Shown piece after piece: positions 35,910 to 47,588 of a DNA stretch of 64,000 nucleotides; position 1 is the first letter of the stretch, and every line of letters starts with the position of its first letter. Below the pieces are notes generated by a model. The model ran no database searches and was not told where the DNA came from. It worked only from the letters and a program-made list of their open reading frames with translations. The stretch comes from Chamaecrista fasciculata (Eukaryota > Streptophyta > Magnoliopsida > Fabales > Fabaceae): assembly GCA_003254925.1 (NCBI GenBank), contig QANZ01035685.1:153013-217012 (forward strand), given 5' to 3'. Both the position numbers and the translations under genes were made by a program.

Positions 35910-38900
35910 ATGAAGCTCACTATGATAAAAATCTTTGCTTTCGTTTTCTTCGTTTGTTCTGTTTCTGGGTTTTCAGAGAGCGATTCTGTGCTTTCTTACA
36001 TCGAAGCTGCAAATGCTCCTCCTTCTCCACAATCTCTCATGGTCGACCTAACTCTTATTGAAGGAGCTGATGCTAATGGGGCTGGTATTTTTCTTTTATC
36101 TCTCCTTTTAAATATTCTGCTCTTTTTTTTTCCCCTCCTACATGCATGTAATAATTTTTATGTTAGCTTCTCGCATTGACATTGTGTTCCCTCAATGAAT
36201 TTCCAAGGTTTAATTTTTTCTTCATCATTCTGGGTATTGCTTATGCTCTTTGATTCCCTTTGAAGTTTGGGTGTTGTCAATTGTAGTGTAATTAACTTTA
36301 CTCTTTCGGCCTGAAAATGACTTTTCAGTTTTACATAGTTTGTATAAATGCTTTTTTTCTATTTATGACATGGTAAGCCACATTCTCCAGCTCATTCATT
36401 TATTAATTTTCCTTTAAAATTGTACTACCAACATTTGAGCACTTATTTCTTCAACGGATAAAATTGTTTGTATATCTCGCAAGCCAAAGACTTAATTATA
36501 GTGGTTGAATTGACACAAAAATTGTGGCTCATATTTCAGTGTGTTTAGACGGAACACTGCCTGCTTACCATTTGGATCCTGGATTTGGATCTGGTGCAAA
36601 CAGTTGGCTCATTCAATTAGAGGTATGTGAAATAATGTTCTAATACTAATAGAAAAACCATATACATGTCATATTAATATTATACTTTGTTGAGTGGCTA
36701 ACATAATCAATCACTTGTGCTTTGATGAAGGGAGGAGGGTGGTGTAATAACATCAGGAATTGCGTTTATAGAAAAACGACTCGTCGTGGTTCCTCAAACT
36801 ACATGGAAAAGCAAATACCATTCACAGGAATATTGAGCAATAAACCTGAAGAAAACCCTGGTTTTTTCCTTTTGCTTTAACTTTACCCCACTCATGCATC
36901 CAAGCCTTTGTTTTTCTCTTTCAATTTTAAACTCTGCATTTCCTGGACATTGCTGCATAGGAATACTTGAGTCAAGTGTTGTGATGATGTCTAGACATAA
37001 CCCTTTTGTGTGCAGATTTTTTCAACTGGAACCGAGTCAAATTACGGTACTGTGATGGCGCATCTTTCAGTGGAGATAGTCAGAATGAGGTCAGTGAACT
37101 GAAGCTACTTTAATTCACTCTGCTACAGAAATATTGAACATGAGTTTCCCAAATTTGTTTCTTTTTGGCAATCTTTTCCTGGTAAGGAGAGGAAGGAAAT
37201 ATCTTTCCTATTGCATGTTGAACATTTCTACTCCTCAATGTAGAATGTAGATACATGTATCTGTTTTCCTGTGAGTAATTCTTATGCTTCAGTGTTTACT
37301 ACTGTATCGATACATGTATGTGGTTTGATTTTCAGGCTGCGCAGCTTCAATTTCGGGGTCAAAAAATATGGGTTGCGGCTATGGAAGAGTTCATGTCCAA
37401 GGGAATGCAGAATGCCGATCAGGTCAGACACTGACATGTTTGGTTAAAGAAACTTCTAACTCTATATATATAATGAGGCAACCCTCTCTCTTTTAGAGCT
37501 CTTTTGGGAGAGTTAGGCTTTTCTACTCGTTTGGCTTCACGCTCTTAATGTCGGGCATAAGGGAGGCGTGTAGAAGTCTCACATTGCTTGGTTAAAGAAA
37601 CTTCTAACTCTATATATATACTGAGGCAACCTTTTCCCTTTGAGAACTTTTTTGGGGAGAGTTAGGTCTTTCTACACTTAGTGATTTGGATCAGTTGAAA
37701 TACTTCAGCAATGAAGTGCACTAACTAATGTGATTTTTTTGGACGAGAAAAGTATATAACTTGGTGCACACTTGTTTAGTGGATACATGCTTTAATTTTG
37801 GGTTCTGATTGACAAAAGAATTTCAGGCACTCCTCTCTGGATGCTCTGCTGGTGGTCTGGCATCCATATTACATTGTGATGAATTTCAGGCTTTGTTTCC
37901 AAACTCTACCAAAGTGAAATGTCTGAGTGATGCTGGCTTTTTTCTTGATGCGTAAGTTATACATGTTTCTTTCTATGACTTTTAGAATTTACTCTTTTTC
38001 TAGAGGCCTTGAAGATTTTTTCGATTATGTAGAGCTGATGTATCTGGGGGGCACACTATGAGGAATATGTTTGAAGGTGTAGTTCAGTTACAGGTAGATT
38101 TTCTATTCAATAAAAATATCGTTGACTAGTAGTTTCACTTCACATCTTTAGTGTATGGTTCAGAAAATATGTCATGTCATTGTCTCTAATCTCTTGATGT
38201 TGTAGGAAGTACAAAAGAATCTGCCAGAGAGTTGTCTCAACCAACTAGATCCAACTTCAGTAATTCCCTTATTTTCATTGCCATAATGCTTTTTAATTAT
38301 AACTTAAATATTACCATGACATACAAAGTTAAGACTTGCGTGTTCTCTTTCTTCAGTGCTTCTTCCCTCAGAATTTGGTGGATCATGTAGAGACTCCACT
38401 GTTTCTACTCAATGCTGCCTATGATTCATGGCAGGTAATCAAATAAATCAAAGTAACATTATACAATGGATTGATTCTCCGGGAATTATGATTGTTATGA
38501 ATGTTAATTAATTGGCAAAAGGCCTCTTGGTACCCCTAGCGTTTGGGGTCAGTTTCAGTTATGCCCCCAACGTTTGTTTTGTGTTAGGTATAACCCCCAC
38601 GTTTCACGTTGTTGTTAATTATACCCTAACCGCAATTTTTTTTAGGTCAAAGTCCTATATTGGTCCCTCAAGTTTGCTCAAAGTTCCGTTTTGATCCCTC
38701 AAGTCTCCGGCGAACTTTTCGGCGAGATACACGACGATTCTGGACTACGAAAACTCCTAATCCAAGGTTTTTTGACCTCCTGAGTTCAATAACGGCCTCC
38801 ATTTTGCGAAAAAATGACTGACAAGCCGCCAAAAAATTACATAGTCGCCGAAAAATTTACACAATCGCCGAAAATCATATTTTCGGTCATTTGTTCGCAA

Positions 38901-39771
38901 AATGCAGGCCGCCATTGAACTTAGGAGGTCAAAAAACCTTGGATTAGGAGTTTTTGTAATCGTTGGGGTCTCCGTGTATCTTGACGGAAAGCTCGCCGGA
39001 GAGTTGAGGGACCAAAATAGGACTTTGGCCCAAAAACAACTGAGGCTAGGGTATAATCGACAACAATGTAAAACGTTGGGGGCATAACTGACACAAAACA
39101 AATGTTGAGGGCATAACTGAAACTGACCCCAAACGTTAGGGCACCGGCAAGTCTTTTGCCTAATTAATCTATCTCTTTCTCTAATAACTCTCTTAAATTG
39201 TAATTTTCAGGTCCAAGCCAGTTTAATTCCATCTTCGGCTGATCCGAATGGCGCTTGGAATGACTGCAAATCAAACCATGAAAATTGTAGCTCATCTCAG
39301 ATAGAATTCCTCCAAGGTAAATCTCTACTATATACATGTGTGAACATGTAAATCTACAATTATCTGATACCCATGTGGTAAATTATGAATGATCTCTCTC
39401 TCTGGTGAAGCAGCCTTCAGAAATCAAATGCTTCATGCCGTGCAAGATTTTTCAAGGTCAGCTCAAACCGGATTGTTCATGAATTCTTGTTTTTCTCATT
39501 GCCAATCTGAGAGACAGGAATTATGGTTTTCTGATGATTCTCCTCTTCTTATGGACAAGGTATGCAAGATGCCCCATCTTGAATTTAAAAATTAATATAT
39601 ATATATATATGGTGGAATGGAAGTTGAAGGTCACATGGGATCTTTATTTTATTTTTTGTGCAGCCAATTGCACTTGCTGTCGGAGACTGGTATTTTGATC
39701 GTGATGTTTTTAAAGCTATCGATTGTGCTTACCCTTGTGACAACACCTGCCATAATCTGGTGTTCAATTGA
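35910..39771 (+). CDS. Pectin acetylesterase
   Basis: Twelve exons: 35910-36084, 36540-36622, 36731-36860, 37016-37089, 37336-37422, 37827-37951, 38033-38093, 38206-38259, 38357-38434, 39211-39316, 39414-39559, 39664-39771; 408 residues, normal for the family. An N-terminal signal peptide ([16 protein letters not shown]) directs secretion to the wall. Landmarks: [30 protein letters not shown], the nucleophile Ser190 in GCSAGG, Asp286 in LNAAYDSWQ, and His403 in NTCHNL, completing the Ser-Asp-His triad of the PAE/Notum family. Many Cys suggest disulfides. The enzyme removes acetyl groups from pectin (homogalacturonan/RG-I) and so modulates wall mechanics. Introns 5 and 9 carry repeat insertions without breaking the splice sites. 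Confidence 0.95.
37455..37680 (-). repeat. LTR-like repeat pair in esterase intron 5
   Basis: Two inverted-orientation copies of the unit also present at 12010 and 28722: AACTCTATATATATA, GAGGCAACC, AGAGCTCTTTTGGG, GAGAGTTAGG. Between them lie GGCTTCACGCTCTTAATG and TCTCACATTGCTTGG. No coding content. Confidence 0.65.
38514..39160. mobile_element. Foldback element in esterase intron 9, with TSD
   Basis: Ends are GGCAAAAGGCCTCTTGG and the complement of CCGGCAAGTCTTTTGCC; the arms pair almost to the centre (CCTAATCCAAGG... against ...CCTTGGATTAGG). The flanks repeat TAATTAATT / TAATTAATC (38505-38513 and 39161-39169), a 9-bp duplication fitting a Mutator-like origin. The arms share GGTCCCTCAAGTTTGCTCAAA with the 58854 element. 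No transposase. Confidence 0.8.
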
Positions 39772-40841
39772 TTCATAATTTACACGTCATTAATTATATG
39801 AGATACTCTTGATGATTGTTATTTGTCTATTGTTAACATTCATTAATTGCTGTAGTTATAGAGGGTTCATTCTCGACCAGAATTGCAAACAAACTTATCA
39901 TATTATCTATTAGTCGATTTTACTGTACTGACAAATCGCTTTTAAATGATGTTCGCTACAAATACATCAACCAAATACATTGCAGAGTCAATAACCCAGC
40001 ATTCTTGAACAGAGGATGTGATGTGCAGAAGATTGAGGAGAAAGACGGAACAATCGCACGAAAAACAGAACAAATAAAAAAAATCAACCGGGTTTATAAC
40101 TCACTCTGAATTTTATGATGACGGTAGAAATGTTTAACTCATCTCAAAAATCTCTCCCCTTCTGGAAGTTTGTTTCGTTCTGATAGGTTCAGCTAGTGAA
40201 TGAAAATAAATGTAAAGACAGTAAAATTTGAACTCAATTGAAGCATTAAAGGAATTCGTAAGGATCAGGTTCAGGTATCAAGTACTGTGCTTTGAACTTT
40301 AAAGACTGAACACGAAAAACCAAGTAGAATAAGTGTAACCAACCTAAGAAAGATCATACATACACATACTAATTTACTCATCAAAAATCCCATTCTGATT
40401 CTACAAAGAAGAACTTGAGGCGAGGACGGGAAAATCAGTGACAACCAGCCCACTCAAAGCAATCAAGAAGCTCGATCTACAGTAACAGACAGCACGTAAT
40501 CCAAACTTCAAACACACTTTCACTATTGATCTGGATAAAGTAGAATTGCATGCGTTGTATTATATAGAGATAATCATCATATGGCTCCATCTTCAAAACT
40601 TTTATATATATATACACATCATGAAAAAGTGAGTGAAGAGTAGTGAGTGGGAAGAGGGACCAATCCAATATCCCAACCCACTCAAAAAGGAACAAAAGAA
40701 CAAATTGTCTTAAAAGGACGAGAAAACTATAACCATTCATTCATTCACGCAAAAAAGGAAAAGTTAAAGTAGTGGATATGTTTGTAATTAACTAAATATA
40801 TGTATTCATATGAGTTAGAAGAAAATTAACTAGCTAGCAGC
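39772..40841. other. Interval between convergent genes
   Basis: It contains the presumed 3' UTRs of the esterase (+) and the DUF1685 gene (-). Minus-strand ORFs of 60-87 codons here lack features of real proteins. Nothing else recognised. Confidence 0.5.
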
Positions 40842-41545
40842 CTAATTGGCGTATTTGGATGTAGACGCCATAGCCACCGCCTGTGCCCAGACCTTGAGGC
40901 GAGCCTTGACATCTCGTGGATCATCACCTACAATTCAAATTATAGAGTTAAAAATGAATATAATGAGTGATATACAATCTTAATTAACAAGAGGGGGCAT
41001 TTAATTGAATTACCAGGACTAGAGATACGCCAGTTGGAGATAGGAGAATTGGCACCACTACTAGTATTATTTCGAGGAGAAGGCAATTCTAGCATTCTTT
41101 CGTGCTCTAACTCAAAGCCTAGTTCTTTACATGCCTTCACTTCTTCCATGTCCATACACAGTGATCTTCTTCCTCCTTTAGGCCTCGTTATCACCATCAA
41201 CCCTCTCCCGTCAAAAACATCATCATCATTATTACCATTCTTTTCCTTCTTACCATTATTATTATTATTCCTCTTTCTGTCGGAGTATTTGACCCGACCC
41301 GATTCGGATTCGGAGTCCGACGACAATACCTCTTTGCCTTGCGGGAATTCCTCGTCTTCGAAACTCTCGATGGAGAGGTGTGACACGTACATAGATAAAG
41401 CGGCATCATCGTCAATACCACACAGGCTACTGCTTGTACAAACAGAGAGTCTCGACAAGTTATTAGGATGACCATGTTCATACCCATCATCCATGTCATC
41501 TTCCAAGTAATGAAGAAAGCCGATATCGCTCTCATCCGAAGCCAT
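40842..41545 (-). CDS. DUF1685-family protein
   Basis: Two exons (minus strand): 41545-41014 and 40927-40842; 205 residues, phase 1 junction restoring SPG/DDP. The start is the ATG giving MASDESDIGF. The N-terminal half is acidic and low complexity (EDDMDDGYEHG, DSESESG, poly-Asn), followed by a conserved core: MEEVKACKELGFELEHE, then SNWRISSPGDDPRDVKARLK and VWAQAVAMAST. The last block (WRIS-PGDDP-VKARLK-WAQAVA) is the recognisable signature of plant DUF1685 proteins, of unknown function. Probably intracellular; no signal peptide or membrane segment. An (AT)n tract at 41608-41634 may act as the TATA region, with a very short leader. Confidence 0.85.
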
Positions 41546-41607
41546 TATTAGCAACAGCAATAACCAATATATAGTGTCTCTCTTTTTTAGATCCCCTGAT
41601 CAAGGAG

Positions 41608-41634
41608 AATATATATATATATATATATATATAC
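41608..41634 (-). promoter_or_regulatory. (AT)n tract / possible TATA region
   Basis: About 13 AT units lie 63-90 bp upstream of the DUF1685 ATG. On the minus strand this gives TATATATA at a plausible core-promoter distance. As a microsatellite it is likely to vary in length between individuals. Confidence 0.4.
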
Positions 41635-41639
41635 AGCAC

Positions 41640-44399
41640 ACTGAACAGAGAGTGAGAGTTTAGTGTAGACAGAAAATGAGTGAGTGTGTGAGTGAGAGAA
41701 GGAAAGAAAGACGAATCTGGTGCACAAGTTTTGGTCAATAGAACGGCGCTCAATGTTGTTTCTTTTGAAATAATGGAGTATAAAGGAGTAGAGAGGCTCC
41801 TTGCATTAGGCACCCTATTTATTCAAAAACTTGAATCATTGAATTCGCTTTTATTTCTTCTTTTCTTTTTTCTTTTTTCATTTTTTTAAAAATAAATTAT
41901 TTGAAACAGACATGATTGAAGAGAAACCGGAGTGGAGTGGAGTGAAGAGACGGTGGGTTTAGTTAGTTGCAAGAAAGAGATAAAAATTGACCACCCGATT
42001 AATTAACAGTTGGTCAAGTGTGTGGTAAGAATAGGAAACTCGGAAGTTTCGCACGTCAATTTTGGGCGATATGATTTGTTATATATTATTTAACTAAAAT
42101 AGTTAAACCGTTGTGATCTGGGAAATAATCCAGCAATAAAACCACAAGAATCATGGATAATAATTATTTTATTTTTGATGAAACGCGCAACTCACACGGA
42201 GATTTGAAACGAAATTAATAATTATAAATACCATTTGTTTTTTAAATCATGTCTGGTAATTACATTATGGGATAGAGGCCACGTACCCCCATACTGAGAA
42301 AAAGTTGAAAAAGATAGTATAACTAAATTAAAATAAAAATGAGATTGCCGCACTCTCAATAGAATGTGCCCAATTAATCTCGTTTAAAATTGGTAACTTT
42401 TAGCATCAAACAAAGTTTATCCAAATGTTAAAAGTGAACCCCAACGTGGGTTTGAGAAGAGACGATAAGAATGAACAGTGACGGGATACATCATACATAG
42501 GAGTACTATTCTACTCGGGTTTCGGCTACAAACGCAATCATCCAAAGTCCAAACAACAAATGTTAGTATTTTTTGTTTCTTATATTAAGGATTTTGGTTG
42601 TTTCGAGGTTTGGAATTCCTTACATAGAAAGCTGTTTGGTCCACGTGCGACTCAGCTGATATATGATTTCGCTCTGTTTCTACAAGTTTACGACACCTGT
42701 ACGCGTTTTTAATACCTTTCCATTTTTTTAAAAAGAAGAAAATATGTTAAGGGAAAATATTTATTTATTTAACTGATTTTTGACCGGGAACGTTAACTTT
42801 TTTTTTTGGTTACAATAACAACGTTAACTTAACACTTAAGAGTGCCACGTGGCTTAGCTTGACAATAAACAGTACCTAATTCTGTTGGCTTACCTTGGAA
42901 ATCTTCATGAACAAAAGAGTGCCACGTGGCTATCATGATGGAGTCCCAACGCACAATATTGGTGAGAAGAGTGGGTCCTAGCCATTTACTCTACTATCTC
43001 AAGCCACTCGTCGTCTGATGTTTTATTTATATTTTAATTTATTTTAGCCACCCATTTTTCATAATTATAGTTTTTCTGTTATCATCACATCAATAATCAA
43101 TAATGAATAATCAGTTTCAGTTTTGCCCAAAATTATTTGGGAAATAATATGAAAAGCTTGATAGGTAGAGGCGTAGAGCAATCTCCATTATGATTTTTTT
43201 TCTCTTTCATATCGTTAAAAAAGAACGAAAAAGAAAACAATATGAAATTATTTTTGAATCTCCTATCAGACGTTTCTGTTTCGTTCGTTACGTTATTGGG
43301 TTCGTCAAAACGCCTTGGAAGTTGCGATAACTGCTTACCAAAAGGAGGCCTTTGGGCTTTATCCATTTATGATTCGTATCTGAAGAGGTGGATCAACTTC
43401 AATTCACACCGTTGGATGTTTATACGTGGATGTGACAGTAATTTCATTTGCTCAACAGTAATAACTAATAGTAAGTTAAAACCTCATTTTTCGTATTTTA
43501 TATTTAAGTCACATCTCATTTGTGCAAATATAATTTTGTTGCATCCCATATAATCCATTTTCAGCCAATAAAATTGTGACATTTAGAAGTATGACTTGAG
43601 GATCAAATTTTTAAAATACTATGTGTATTGACGCTCATTAATATAACTTCTCTTTATTAGTAAGAAAATATACTCTTTCAGGAAGAAAATGGAATATTTT
43701 GGGAATCTGCGATATTTAATTAAAAAAAATACGCCCATTAATAATGCAAAATTCTACACATACTTACTTGAAAGACTAAAATGAAGTTTGAAGTTAAATA
43801 TAAAATACTTTTTGATTTTTAAAGAGAGGGAAAATAAGAGTGAGAGTGAGAGTGAGAGTGAGAGGAAATATGTGGTGAAGAGGAGTTAAAGAATATGGAG
43901 TGGCAAAAAAAGAGTGGGGTCGTAGGTCCATTAAGTGAGGTGTGGGTCCCATAATTGTTGCCCATAGGCTATAGTGTGTGTATTAGAGAGGTCCAAATCT
44001 TGTGTAGCATTCGGGGTAGGTAGGTAGCAAGCAGACCACATAATCCTGATTTCCTTAGATTTCACATTTCCATTGTTGCTTCTTTCGCCATATCATATCA
44101 CATCATTTTAAATTAGATGCCCATTTCTCTCCAACTCTTTAATTCTTTTGATTATATGTATGTAGTCGTTAAATATTTTTTATATATATAAAAACAATAA
44201 GAAAAACATATAGAAGATGTTCAATCCCTAACATTATTCACCAAGTTACACACACTAACAAGGATATTGGGGTTATGGCTTGAGGATGCAATCACATGAG
44301 ACGTAAAAACGATTGTTAACAGACATAATTTTATCCTAATAAAAAACAGAATCATAAAAATTTACATAAGCTCTAATTAATTACCGTAGATGACTCTAT
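41640..44399. other. Intergenic DNA with repeated G-box and GAGAGT tracts
   Basis: No gene is supported. A 16-bp sequence AGAGTGCCACGTGGCT occurs twice (42839-42854 and 42916-42931), each centred on CACGTG. A (GAGAGT)n tract is at 43837-43863. Otherwise AT-rich. Confidence 0.5.
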
Positions 44400-44790
44400 C
44401 TTCACATCCTTCCAGATGATGTCGTTCCAGCATTTCTAAATTATATCGAGCCCCACCAAGATTGTTAACCAAGCCCCTCCAAAAAGATCCCTATTTTTCC
44501 ACCAACAAAGAATCCAAAACCTCAACCAATTGCGGAATTGTCGTTCATTCTCAGAGTTCGTCCTAAACAAGAACAAAAGACCAAACTACACAGCTCTAGA
44601 AAAACTACATCGCAAAAAAGTATGAGAATCCGAATCGTCGGCCTCCCCACAGAAGAGATAGACAATTTCGCAATGAAGATGGTGACGATTTAGATTCGTA
44701 TAAGTCGGGATAACATCATTGAAGATCTTTTAAACGTTCAACAACACTCTCGTAGAAGCTTTCGTCTTCGAGTAGTGTGTAGTCATTAAA
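44400..44790 (-). pseudogene. LINE-type reverse transcriptase C-terminal (zf-RVT) fragment
   Basis: On the minus strand a frame reads HCEIVYLFCGEADDSDSHTF then LRCSFSRAV followed by a stop where the family has Trp (TGG to TAG). It continues RNWLRFWILCWWKNRDLF. The Cys-x2-Gly-Glu, Ser-His-x-Phe-x-x-Cys pattern and following Trp-rich part match the zinc-binding domain at the end of plant LINE reverse transcriptases. It has internal stops and no upstream polymerase domain. Dead fragment. Confidence 0.65.
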
Positions 44791-46165
44791 AGATGTCTTT
44801 GTATTTAGTGATCAAACAAATTTTCATAAAATCTGTTTTCAAAATTTGACAATATTGCATATAAAAAACAAGTTTAAATTTTTTTATTAATAACTTTTCA
44901 TACATAAATTTTACAAGTAGATTAAAACATGACATTTAACTAATTAAATTGTTTTATAAATTAAAAATTATATAAAAACTTGTTATTTGATAACAGATTT
45001 TTTTCAAATTAAACTTGTTCTCTTTTAATTTTCTCAGCTAATCACATAACTAATCAAATCTAAAATTTAACTCTATATGCTTTGAATCTTCTGAAATACT
45101 GAACCAATGCAGTATTATAAAGGACAAATAATTTTGTGTCATGTGTACAACTTGTACACATAACACAAAATTATTTGTCTTCTACAGTACTGCAGAAGAT
45201 CTAATACAGAGGATCTGTGCCTAATCAAAGGCAAAGTTGATTTCATTAGTAAACCAACTCCCAGAAAACAACAAAATGCCAAAATAAAAAGAGCGAGCGT
45301 TTCAGTTTTCACAATTCTTGTCCATCATCGAGCCAATAAAAAAAAACCCCAAAGATTTAGGCTTTTGGACTCTGATAGATAAAAGGAAAAATTCTTTCTA
45401 AGAAATTAGAAGACGGTGAAGGAAAGTGCAAGCCACATGACTATGCGACCCAGCAAAATGGTGATCCAATGAAAAATATATAACTATGATACTGACACTT
45501 TGAGAACTATTTGTGCTAAAATCACGAGAGAACTCGTGTCCCCTTTTTGGGAAAATTACTTTCAAGCTAGGAGACCAAGTCTCTGTTCATATATTTTGTC
45601 TTATTTTCACCATTCCACGATTCCAAATCAATTGCTTTTTTTCTGTGCTAAGTGCTAACGTTACAAGGCGAAAAGTAACAATAAGAATTTCTTTTCTTGA
45701 GAAAAGAATTTGTTTTTAATTTCATCAGTCTCTTGTCACTAACAAATATGGAAATATTTTATTTGTCGGCAGGTTCGGATTGAAAATTGGTGACTCCTCT
45801 CCTCTCCGACACAGATAAAATTTAGTATTTATCTCTTAATTAATTAATTAATTTTACGTATCTTTCTTTAATACTGACACCGTCAGGTTTTTAAAATATA
45901 TACAAAGTATCTATAACTATTGAATATTTCCCCAGAAGGCAAGGTACAAAATTTCCACAATTAATAAAGTTTTTATAATAAAAAAGGTAATAAGTGAACA
46001 ATATGTGTCATGTGATTTATAATTTCATCATTTACAATGGCAAAAAAAAATCATCATTTACAAATTTGCTATATATCATGGTAAAAGTAATAACAATTTT
46101 TATAATTGAATGCTACAAGTCGTCATAAGAAATATGTCTATTTTTCTCTACATTTGTACTAACTT
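44791..46165. other. Intergenic DNA, no gene seen
   Basis: AT-rich, with one strong hairpin (45123-45179, listed separately). No ORF with family or splice support. Confidence 0.5.
45123..45179. repeat. Near-perfect 57-bp palindrome (hairpin)
   Basis: GACAAATAATTTTGTGT leads to GTACAACTTGTAC at the centre, then ACACAAAATTATTTGTC. The arms of about 28 nt differ at one base pair and there is almost no loop. Partial pairing continues outward (CTTCTGAAATACTG against CAGTACTGCAGAAG). It may be a tiny MITE or cruciform-forming site. Confidence 0.7.
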
Positions 46166-46301
46166 GATAAAATCATAAGTAGTCTCCTTAATCAGTCAGA
46201 TTTTTACTTTTAAACTAACACAGCCTAGCTTCTCGCAGAAAAGAAACCTCCATGTCCATAGTCCATAATCCATAGATACCAAGTCTTAATTATATTTAGA
46301 A
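46166..46301. repeat. 136-bp direct repeat, left copy
   Basis: It runs from GATAAAATCATAAGTAG to TTATATTTAGAA and is almost identical to 47453-47588 (about three mismatches). The two copies flank the Helitron at 46302-47454 exactly. Confidence 0.9.
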
Positions 46302-47454
46302 CTAGTATGAGACCCGTGCACATTACAAGGGCTCATTTTTTTTTCTTGCTTATTACAATGTAACTACATATTCTTGGTGTATATCCTTAATAAAATCCCA
46401 ATTTGGCACATATTTATGGTGATATAAAATGATAATAGATATTAGTATATTACACAACTACATATTCTTACTAACTTATAATCCCAATTTGCAGAAATAT
46501 TTGTCATATTTACAAATAATAAGCTACTAAACAATTAAGAATGCAGCATTTTTATTGAAAAATCAGCATTTTTATTGAGAAGGCAAAACCTCTCTTATTC
46601 TAGCATCAAAAATAGCATTCTAAAATTAATACCTCATTGAAAATTAATACCTCATGGTTTGAGTTCTTTCGTGCGGACACCTTGACTTGCCTAGGACCGA
46701 AAGCCACCTTAAACCAAGTATGGATTCTGTAAAATCATAGACAATTGTATATCATAACCCATATATTGCATTGAATTTCACAGGTATAATCCTACAAATC
46801 TAAGCTCACTTCAATATCAAGATCTTGTATAATCCAATCCTCTCATGTTTTCAAAGTTTATAAGTCTGCAAGCTTACAATGTGAAGCAAATTAAATACAT
46901 TAATAGAGGATTATTGTTGGCCCTTTTCTCTTATTCTTAACTCAGATTATCATAATTTCATCTTACATCTATCTCAAAAACTTGTATAATTTCACTCTTC
47001 TTCAGTCAGCTGCAATACATTTTCACCAAGTCATAACTCTTCGACCCCTAGCCTTCAAAGCATTGATAAACTTTTAGTCAAAGTAAACTTCTAAATTAAC
47101 AAAAGTGCCAGACAAATTTCATTCATCTGAGTGCAATATACACACTCCATCAAAAATATTAGTTGCATCCATCTCCACCCTTGATGGCACACTATTTAAC
47201 AGTGAAACAGATGCAAACCTTTAAAAATTAAAGTGGAACTAAATATAGTTTAGGACTACAAAGAAATTCACCCAATAGTTGAAGGACCAAAATGGGGTTT
47301 TGACAAAAAAAATCAACCCGTTTCTCACCATTTCACTCTCTATTCTCTTTCTCTCAACCTTGTATTTGGAAGAAAACAAACCCTTCGCCCTGTCTCTCTC
47401 TCTCACAGACGAAAACGAAACTGATAACTCTCTTTTTTTTCAGTCAAAAATCGA
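46302..47454 (-). mobile_element. Non-autonomous Helitron with exon-like segments
   Basis: Read on the minus strand it starts TCGATTTTTGACTG and ends GTGCACGGGTCTCATACTAG, the latter typical of plant Helitron 3' termini, inserted before T. It is 1153 bp with no Rep/helicase ORF. Within it, two minus-strand segments look like spliced exons: about 46726-46664 (TTTACAG acceptor, then IHTWFKVAFGPRQVKVSARK) and about 47077-47032 (FINALKARGRRVMT, then a GT donor). The source gene was not recognised. Flanked by the 136-bp direct repeats. Confidence 0.65.
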
Positions 47455-47588
47455 TAAAATCATAAGTAGTCTCCTTAATCAGTCAGATTTTTACTTTTAA
47501 ACTAACACACCCTAGCTTCTCGCAGAAAAGAAACCTCCATGTCCATAGTCCATAATCCATAGATACCAAGTCTTAATTATAATTAGAA
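47453..47588. repeat. 136-bp direct repeat, right copy
   Basis: Near-identical partner of 46166-46301. It is followed by TTTGAGATGG, which seems to be the continuation of the original host sequence. Confidence 0.9.

Noticed and set aside
41197-41535. 112-codon minus-strand ORF overlapping the DUF1685 gene
   Set aside because: Alternative frame of the same exon; the DUF1685 frame has a conserved core and a proper splice junction.
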